Assembly (NCBI RefSeq): GCF_032062135.1
Contig: NC_092859.1
Location: forward strand, 65,004,247-65,068,246
DNA length: 64,000 bases
Reading direction: 5' to 3'
Source: Pyxicephalus adspersus
Taxonomy: Eukaryota; Chordata; Amphibia; Anura; Pyxicephalidae
In this document: positions 56,845 through 64,000 of the stretch, piece by piece
Numbering within the stretch: the stretch's first letter is position 1
How the letters are laid out: every line of letters begins with the position of its first letter
Translations under genes and position numbers: made by a program
The notes under the pieces: generated by a model
The model's input: the letters and a program-made list of their open reading frames with translations, nothing else
Databases searched by the model: none
Told to the model about the DNA's origin: nothing

Positions 56845-59596
56845 ATGGAGCCAAGGAGAATGGCCACCACCATCGCTGCTGCTGCTGCCGGCCCCGCCAC
56901 TACTACCACCACCACCCCAGGGTCTTCAGTTCTTAGACCAACAGGCAGTTCCCTCACGCCAGCTAGGTTGCTCTGTGAAGCAGGCCAAGTAACATCCAGG
57001 CCCCTGGCCCCTCAAGCTGACACCTCAGCCAGTTTGAGCCAGATCAGGGATTCTGCTTCCAAGGCAACCAGCTTCACTCCTGAGCAAAATGCAGCCCTCA
57101 CGGAGTCCTATGCACAACATTTTCCACGACTCCGTGGGGACTTTCACTCCCGGACCTCCCATGCTATAAGGCAGGGACTCTGGGAGGAAATTGCCAGGAG
57201 TGTAAATGCAGTGGGTAGTACACAACAGACCATTACCCAGGGTCAAAAATGAGTGACATCTTCAGAGTCGTCAAAAGGCTCCTGGGTACAGAGGCCGGAA
57301 GGAGTGGGACCTATCGTGAACATCTCGTGCAGCATCTCAGGGAGTATGAAAGCTTTGCCATTCATTAGGCCAGAAACGGTGGTAGGGGTGGATGACTCTG
57401 ATGCTTGGCAACCATGTAAGTTCAATCCTTTTACATTATATAATTACCAATGTGAATTGGATTTTTGCATTTTTGTGGGATTGCAACAGTTTAGACATTA
57501 GCATTGGGAACAAAAAAGGATTGTGTTTTTACTTATTTATGTTTGGGGTGAAATATACCTATTTAGTGTATTTTTACCTTCTTTTGACTTGCATCAACAA
57601 TGTGTGTATTTCAATTTTTTTACAATAGTATGCCCTGAGACTCAGCAGTCCCCTCCTGCCCTCTGTGCTCGGGATGATGTGGATCATGGTGATTTCACTT
57701 CGCATCGAGATGACACTTGGGCTTCCTCCTGGTAAGCTGAACCTTCATTGGTAAATCTTGTTTGTCATTGTGCATGTGTCTCTAATCATGTTTATAACCA
57801 CACTCATGTGTAATATGAGTGTTTAATTTCACACATTTTTGGCTCTGGGAGTGTTATGTTTTGTGGTTAGATTTGTGGTGAACCGATCAATCCAAATGGA
57901 CTTGGGTTAGAGTGAAGCTCACTCTTTTTCATTTGCTTTTGTGATTTATTTAACAGATCACCATCTACAGGAGGAGGTTGTTGATCCACTGCAGAAAAGC
58001 CTGGAGGAGAATACAGGTAATTTGGTTTGTGTGTGTGTTCAGCCTTCCAAAAGCTAAGTAATAACCTTGATCTTTTTATAATATATCTATATCTATATGT
58101 ATAAGATTTTTTATGTTTTCTTGGGAGATGTTTCTGGTGCAGCCTTTCTTTGGGAATGTGTGAGCTTAATATGTCAAAAATAATTTTGCCTGTGCCAAAT
58201 ATTGGGGAGTTTTGATATGTGAAGGCTTATCACCACATTTATTCATTTTGATGTGATATATCATGTGTCTTTGTAGAACATTCATGTCTGCTAGTTTCTG
58301 GTTCTGAAGAGTTTTCATGGGCTGCATCCACTGTGGAGGTAGGCAAGAACTGGTCCATTAGTGTTTATTTTGGGATGTGTTGGGGGAATGAACTATTCCC
58401 AATGTTTTCCATTTGTGTTTTTTATGTTTAGGGCCCCTCAGGTGGACATGTACCACAAGAAGAAGAGGAGACACCTGAGGTTTCCGTAAGCAACCCATGT
58501 TTAATGTTTAGGATTCAGAATAAATGTGTCTAACATTTTATCTAACATTTGTTGATGTTCCAATGTCAGGATGCCGTCTGCATAATGTTATGGTGACCCA
58601 CAAAGTTATGTGATATTGTAGTAGTTTTTTATTTTCCCTTTATAGCAACCAGTGGATGCAAGTGCATTGGGTCAACCCAGTGTGGGCAGCCAGCTTCTAA
58701 ACCTCACTCAGAGGCTGGTTGGCCATTTTATAGAGTAGTGGAGTCAAGGATGTCTGCCCCAAGTTCAAATAATTTGGAACAGGTCCTTACGCTCCTACAT
58801 GAAAACCTCAATCAAAATCGGCAGGACTGAGAATTTAACCAACAACAATCTGGCGGCCATGCATCGTCTTATAGAATCGGTCCAAGAACAATCAGCCACT
58901 TTGGGTGCCTACATGTTCATAGTTGACCATCTCTGTAACATGTTAAGTGAATCCCTGGGCCAACAATCTCCGCTAAATCAGGCGAATATTCACAGGCTGG
59001 GTTGGCAAATCCCAATGGGTCGTGCTGGCCCCCCATCCCCTGCAGAGCAGCCAGCTCCATCCTTCTCCCCGGCTCCACCCTGTTCGCCGGCTGTTGCCTG
59101 GCCACTTCCACCTCCTGGTCGCCCACCCTGTGCCCTTGCTCAGCAAATTAGTGCCCCGGCCACCCTTTGCCCCTGTCCGCCCGCCCAATTAGTGCCCCAT
59201 TCCCAGCCACCCCGTGCCCCTGCCCAGACACATCTTGTGCCCCTGCTCACCCAATTAGTGCCCCTGCTCTCCCCTTTAATGCCCCTGCCCATCCACCCTG
59301 TGTCCCTGCTCACCCAAATAGTGCCCCTGCTATCCCAATTAGTGTCCCTGCCAGCCCTCCCTGTGCCCCTGCTCACCCAAGTAGTGCCCCTGCCCGGCCA
59401 CCCTGTGACCCTGCTCACCCAAGTAGTGCCCCTGCCAGCCTACCCCATGCCCCTGGCCGCCAAATTAGTGCCCCTGCCATGTAGAGGTGGCCTGTGGCCG
59501 GGCCGCGCCCGTGACCAGGCTGTTGGGGTGGGCCACGTCCGTGGCCGGGCTGTGGAAGTGGCCCGTGGCCGTGCCCGGTTTGGGCAAAGTATGTAG
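56845..59596 (+). pseudogene. First Myb/SANT-like protein of the element (six exons), copy C
   Basis: Exons: 56845-57415, 57629-57731, 57957-58016, 58277-58338, 58432-58485 and 58646-59596. The start 'MEPRRMATT' is intact. The Myb/SANT-like domain ('TPEQNAALTESYAQHFPRLR', 'GLWEEIARSVNAVG') is cut by a TGA at 57250, where copy B has the third-helix Trp. Exon 2 has one extra base. Exon 6 has a 1-base loss in the 'FDRVVESRM' region and a nearby stop, then a long open tail. The tail reads 'HRLIESVQEQSATLG', a Pro-rich repeat part, and an Arg/Gly-rich end 'VRGRAVEVARGRARFG'. The tail is the longest of the three copies because of tandem repeats in its DNA. Confidence 0.83.
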
Positions 59597-60589
59597 ATGG
59601 ATGCCGGCTGCCAGCTGAGAACATTCTTCACATTCTTCACTCAATTTTTTCAGGACTCCATGAGATCGCCAGTGTGGGTTTGAGTTGGTATCCTGTGTGA
59701 AGACGCTTGTTTGTATAAGATAGCTTAATCTCTATTTTGTGTTTGCCCAATGTCCACAGGTTAGTGACCCTCGCACTTTGACACTTTACCTATCTAAGTT
59801 TCTTTTGATGTGGCCCACGTATTCTCCAAATGCAGTTTTGCTATGTATTCCCTGAAGAATGTTCCAGTTTGTAAATTTGTCAAAGTGATTTTAATCAAGT
59901 ATGAAGTCTCAGCTCAATACTCTACAGGTATTGCTGTAATGACCCTAAAAAAGGCTATTATTTCCAAATACATGATGGCATCTTTGTTCACTAAATGAAC
60001 ACAAATCTAGTTATGTCTAGGACCAAATATGGCACACCTCACTTCTCTGACAATTGCCTGTAACAGATAAATGTGCTTGCTAATAGGTCAACAACTTTTC
60101 TGTTGGTTAAAGTGACAAACTAAGGTGTTCAGCTGTGTATTCACTGCCAAATGTATTCTTGAATGATGTTACAATTACATATATTTTGAAGAGGACATAT
60201 CTAACATACCCAACTCTGTTACTTTTAAGGTCACAGGATATTTTTAAAAAAATGACCAATGCAGGAATGGAGCAAACTCAGCTAAGCTGCAAAACAGGTT
60301 GGTGTAGGATAAGAGCATGTTCGATATTTTCTTGTTCAAAGAGCCATTGTGTAAAAACTAAGGTTTCTTTTTTGTGTTTATTTAGGGATTGAATTGGATT
60401 GGCCAGGCTGGAAACAGATTTTAAATGTGCACTTGAAAGAAAATAAAATAACATTCACAAAATCTGGCTTTAGTTCTTTTCTCCCCCAAATAACTTAAAA
60501 TGTGCAAAACACAACAAATATAAAAATATAACAAAACTTTTTTTAAAACATATGTACAAATGTTTTTTTTTTTTTTTTTTTTTTTAAAC
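59597..60589. other. Conserved noncoding region between the two convergent Myb-like genes (copy C)
   Basis: Colinear with 42248-43279 in B, including 'tttgcccaatgtccacag' (59742-59759). Ends in a T-rich run at 60563-60585. No convincing coding sequence. Confidence 0.45.
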
Positions 60590-62319
60590 GGTACCGTCTG
60601 GGCATACCCCGAGGAGGGACCATTCTGAACCGGCGTTCCATGGCAGACATCCTCTGGTGCAGCCAATACAGGCTATCCCGTCTACTTCCTGGCGAGTGAA
60701 GAAAAAACAAATATATTAGGAAGAGTTAGGTCCAAACATTTTTTGAATGTACTGTCCTTGTAAAAACCAAACAAATTAAAATATATCATACCAGGAGAAT
60801 GTCTGCCATGTCGCCAGGGTTGGGGTGGCGGTGGTGGGGGACTTAGAAGCTCCTCAGGAGGGATGGCTGCCTCCATCGATGTGAAACTGGCTGTGTTTGT
60901 GGAAGGAGACCAAAAAAATAAGAGAGGTAAGTACTGACCAAATGTAACAGTATAATATACAACTAGTTCTTAAATTGCACAGTGCTAAAGAATTCAAGTT
61001 ATGTCATCTGACTGTTTTGCTGTTTACACCATGCCAAACAAGTAAGAAAGGTTATTCCTGGGGCAAAGCTAATTATGGCTATGGAACTCAAGTGATGCAG
61101 TTTGTTGGCAATGAAGGTTGTGGGTTTTCACAAGGGACAAATGTGGCTAAGTGACATTTAACCTTTGTCTTCTGTTAAAAGCTGCCTAGACATGAAGCTA
61201 GTCATACACTCCTAATGATACTTGTTGGAGCTAGGCCTAACAAAGTATCTCCTACTTTCTTTTCATGGTTTTTAAGGAACGTTCACAATATCTAAAATAG
61301 AGAAATACTTACATTCAGATGAGGAACTTGTGTCCTGTGGAGGAGGTGCTGGCAAGGGTGCTCCAGTAGCTCTAGATAAAAAATGAACACCATAAGTAAA
61401 AGTGGGTGGGCAGGACTACAGTAAATTTGTAGGGTTAGTTAAGGTAAATAGATTAATGCAGAATTTCTAAATGATACTTTTTGCCTACATCCAAAAATTT
61501 TGAGCAAACATTTGTCAGTACAACTATGAACAACTAGACAACTGTCTATTTTTATTCATGCTAGCCAACAACCTAGAAAGAACCTTCATTTGATGCATGA
61601 TAAATGACTAGAAGCTACATGAAATCCTGCTAGATCTTTCTTTGTATTTGTAACCAAAAATGGTGAAAGTAGTGTGAGAATGTGTTGAATTGCAACATGT
61701 TACGAAAGTTGATTCTAAGGTTAGCTTACATGTAATCTCCTCAGCCGCCTCCTTTCCTTCATCGGAGGACTCTGGCTGCAGATGTTGGGCAGCGGGCTCC
61801 TCCTCCGGAGATGGCTCTTCCTCTGGGGATTGCTTCTCCTCCCCCGGGGATGGCACATCCTCCTCTCTGATTGCCTCCTCCGGTGATGCCTCCTCCACAT
61901 CCTGGGGGACGGCTAGTCGCCTGTGTGGCCGCTGTATAATTTGCAGCCGCCGGCGGGATGGAGAGTTGGCTGTAATAACAAAAACATATATCCAAAATTA
62001 TTAGGGGTAGTAAAATATAGGAAGTGAAAAACAAACAGTTCTAGGCTAAACAATACTACTTTACACAAACAACAAACATTTTAAAACACCACTCCTTAAC
62101 TAGAGGAGAAGACAAACTGCAAAACATAACAGACAGGATGCGGTCCCCCACTTCACGTACCAAATTGGCCCTCCTCCGCTTGAGGTCGCTCCAAACATGT
62201 TGGATCTGTACGACAGTTGGGCGCGTACCTGCAGGGGTCCACAGCCTGTCTCCCAGCCTCTCCGCGATTTGTCGCTTGACAAAAATAGAGCGCTGCTGGT
62301 CATATCGCCGCAGAATCAT
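60590..62319 (-). CDS. Second Myb/SANT-like protein of the element (five exons), copy C, near-intact
   Basis: Reverse-strand exons: 62319-62130, 61969-61730, 61369-61313, 60890-60792, and 60688 to about 60590. Joined, they give one open frame. Every intron is phase 1, and exons 2-4 are 240, 57 and 99 nt. Domains in order: Myb/SANT-like helices ('KRQIAERLGDRLW', 'VQIQHVWSDLKRRR'); a basic patch ('SPSRRRLQIIQRPHRR'); an acidic segment with 'EEEPSPEEEP'; a Ser-rich exon; a proline run; and a C-terminal helix with 'SLYWLHQRMSAMERRFRM'. Likely nuclear and DNA-binding; a role in transposition is inferred only from its position in a transposon. Two defects: the first donor is mutated (GTAAG to TTATG), and the stop codon present in B is TAC here, reading on into an A-rich tract. 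The start was chosen because it is conserved in all copies just after an acceptor, so an upstream exon is possible. Confidence 0.72.
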
Positions 62320-63049
62320 TTTCTAAAGAAAAAGACAAACAAAATGTGAGTTATTTTGACAACAACCAAACACTCCTTAAAAACAAAAAAAGAGATCACT
62401 GATTGATTGATATATTTTCTTTTTTTTTTGGCAAATTGACATAGTTTGGTTGTTATTGTAAATTGTTTGTTAATACTGTGTGTAGATATATATGGGTATA
62501 CTATTACTATTTACTAAGAAGCTTCCGGTTGCCACCCCACTAAGCTTATTCCTAGTTAAACCATTGTAAAAACAATAATTGTGCTCCTAGATGTACACTC
62601 TGTTTATCCGGTTTTAGTGAAGCATTAGTAAGTGCCAGACATACATACATACATACATACATACAATCTAGGGGCAAAATGTAAGCACCATTGCATTAGG
62701 TCAGATAATGCAGCACATGTGGATTTTTTTTTGTTGACACGGGAAAAAAAAAATTAAATAAAAAAAGTGGATAAATACGAAACAAGGGAATATCTATGTG
62801 ACACAATAGAATTATGTGCTTTCACCAAAATCAGGATTGTGGTCTCAGCTATCCAGAGGACATTGTACCAGAAGGCTTCCACTGTCCTCCGGGCAAAGAA
62901 AGATAATTTCCAGCCTTGCTGATAGCGAGGAGGCTAATTAGTGCTCTTCAAATGATCTACCTCTGATTGAGCTTAATGGGGTAGAATCATGAAGATTTTT
63001 ACAAACCGTATATTCACACCGAAAAATGTGCATGTACATAGTTGTCAAC
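62320..63049. other. Upstream region of the second Myb-like gene (copy C)
   Basis: Conserved with A 29380-30109 and B 45061-45960. Contains an acceptor-like 'tgtctttttctttag' (reverse strand) next to the ATG, a short 'acat' tandem repeat at 62640-62664, and the conserved block 62830-63000. No certain exon. Confidence 0.4.
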
Positions 63050-63870
63050 AGCCAACTTTAGGTGTGTGGACCTCTACTCAGCTCTCATCTGCAGCTCTAA
63101 TCCATTGAAAGAACAATAGAGGATGCTCCATTCTCAGCTTCCGTGGCGAGGATTCCAGCTGCCGATAAGAGATGGGCAGTGGGAACTGTGCAGCTAGAAT
63201 GAGATGGGGACACAGGCTGTCCCTCCCCCATTCTATAGCTGTCCTATGGCTTATAAAAAACTACTTGGGAAAATATATCCACTCTGTGGGCATGTGTAAC
63301 AACATCATGGGCACAGTGATATCTGGGCGTGGGAATTCTGCGTGTCATATCTTGCAGCTTTACAACTCTGAGTACAAGCACAGAGGACACTCATAGATAA
63401 TAGTTCCAAAATATCCACAAAATCTCAGCCCAACAGATTTCAAGCATATGAAGATATGGGGATCCCAATTGCAAACACTATAGAAAATCCTACATTGGGA
63501 ACGCTTTTTCCAAAGCAAGTGCACAAAGGTGTACTTAATTGAAAAAGTGGCCCCCTGGGCCTACTTACATAGCAAGGAGCAAGTGCCCCCCCACTTGAAC
63601 CTACATTTTCTGGTTTTTGCACCTCACCATTCCCAATAAACTGGGGTTCCCTAAAATGTAGGTATACATTTCGGGGGTAACACCCCAATACGTAAGTGGC
63701 CCAGGGGGGGCATTTTGCCTCCTAGATGCACTTGCTTTTAAAACAGCAACAACCTCCAAGAAATGTGGTTGAGAAGTAGCTAGTAGGATCCTCAAAATTT
63801 CAAGTAGTTACAAACAAGGGTTTAGGACATGTGTAGGATTAAAGACGGTGAGGAATATGAGAAGCAGCCT
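63050..63870. repeat. Foldback-derived repeat inside copy C
   Basis: The longest element-borne version. It has the left part ('catctgcagctctaatccat', 'ccactctgtgggcatgtgta'), the middle ('ggagcaagtgcccccccact', 'aacctacattttctgg') and a right part ('ctcaaaatttcaagtag', 'atatgagaagcagcct'). The right part corresponds to the right arm of the free repeat near 18460-18560. Confidence 0.68.
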
Positions 63871-63879
63871 TAAAACACA

Positions 63880-64000
63880 TTAACTGTGCAAACATGCATG
63901 ATGCAAAAACACATTTAAATGTGCAAACATGCATAATGCATAAAACACATTTAAATGTGCAAACATGCATAATGCATAAAACACATTTAAATGTGCAAAC
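63880..64000. repeat. 36-bp tandem repeat, copy C (cut by the window end)
   Basis: Units of 'catgcataatgcataaaaca' followed by 'catttaaatgtgcaaa', at least three in view. Same satellite as in copy A. Confidence 0.88.

Larger units (their letters stand above)
55286..64000. mobile_element. Harbinger-like element, copy C (runs past the window end)
   Basis: Begins with 'ttggccctaaatttaa', a diverged form of the family end, followed by the subterminal 'gcatacgctcgtcaagcgta' hairpin at 55313-55335. The internal order is the same as in A and B. The right arm lies beyond 64000. Confidence 0.75.

Overview
This is a gene-poor, repeat-dominated stretch of a vertebrate nuclear genome, most likely from an anuran amphibian. 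The basis is the mix of elements: a Ty3/gypsy chromovirus, Tx1-type L1 elements, a Rex/CR1-like LINE, Tc1, hAT, Penelope and PIF/Harbinger DNA, plus several short repeats that I recall as common in frog genomes (a recollection, not a search). I see no convincing host protein-coding gene, rRNA, tRNA or CRISPR array. Three runs of N mark assembly gaps, at 1033-1168, 37244-37477 and 53631-53945.

Layout. 331-600 hAT transposase remnant. 985-9240 array of a ~150-bp tandem repeat, split by a gag-less chromovirus (3793-7892) with LTRs, chromodomain and target duplication. 9340-10620 a two-copy tandem duplication, one copy holding a 651-bp MITE. 11780-12790 reverse-strand L1/Tx1 remnant. 13045-13621 Tc1 remnant. 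16855-18720 a foldback-like repeat. 18780-22705 quiet AT-rich DNA. 22712-33074 Harbinger-like element A. 33075-35100 quiet DNA. 35100-35700 reverse-strand LINE 3' end. 35701-36442 plus 53380-54337 the two halves of the right arm of a further element (X), split by element B (36443-53379). B itself carries two MITEs and a 5.3-kb L1/Tx1 element (46791-52065) with a perfect 15-bp target duplication. 54430-55240 Penelope-like remnant. 55286 to the window end: element C.

The centrepiece is the family represented by A, B and C. Each copy has the same plan: a reverse-strand HARBI1-type (DDE) transposase; a short divergent promoter region with a TATA-like box; a forward-strand six-exon gene for a Myb/SANT-like protein with a helical, proline-rich tail; and, converging on it, a reverse-strand five-exon gene for a second, different Myb/SANT-like protein with an acidic Glu/Pro/Ser segment. 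Canonical Harbinger elements are known for a transposase plus one Myb-like partner, so a second spliced Myb-like gene is the most interesting feature here. All copies are damaged. Only A keeps the transposase catalytic residues; C keeps the best second Myb-like gene, and B keeps the best Myb domain of the first gene. The copies also carry an inverted, diverged second transposase fragment, pieces of the foldback repeat and, in A and C, a 36-37-bp satellite.
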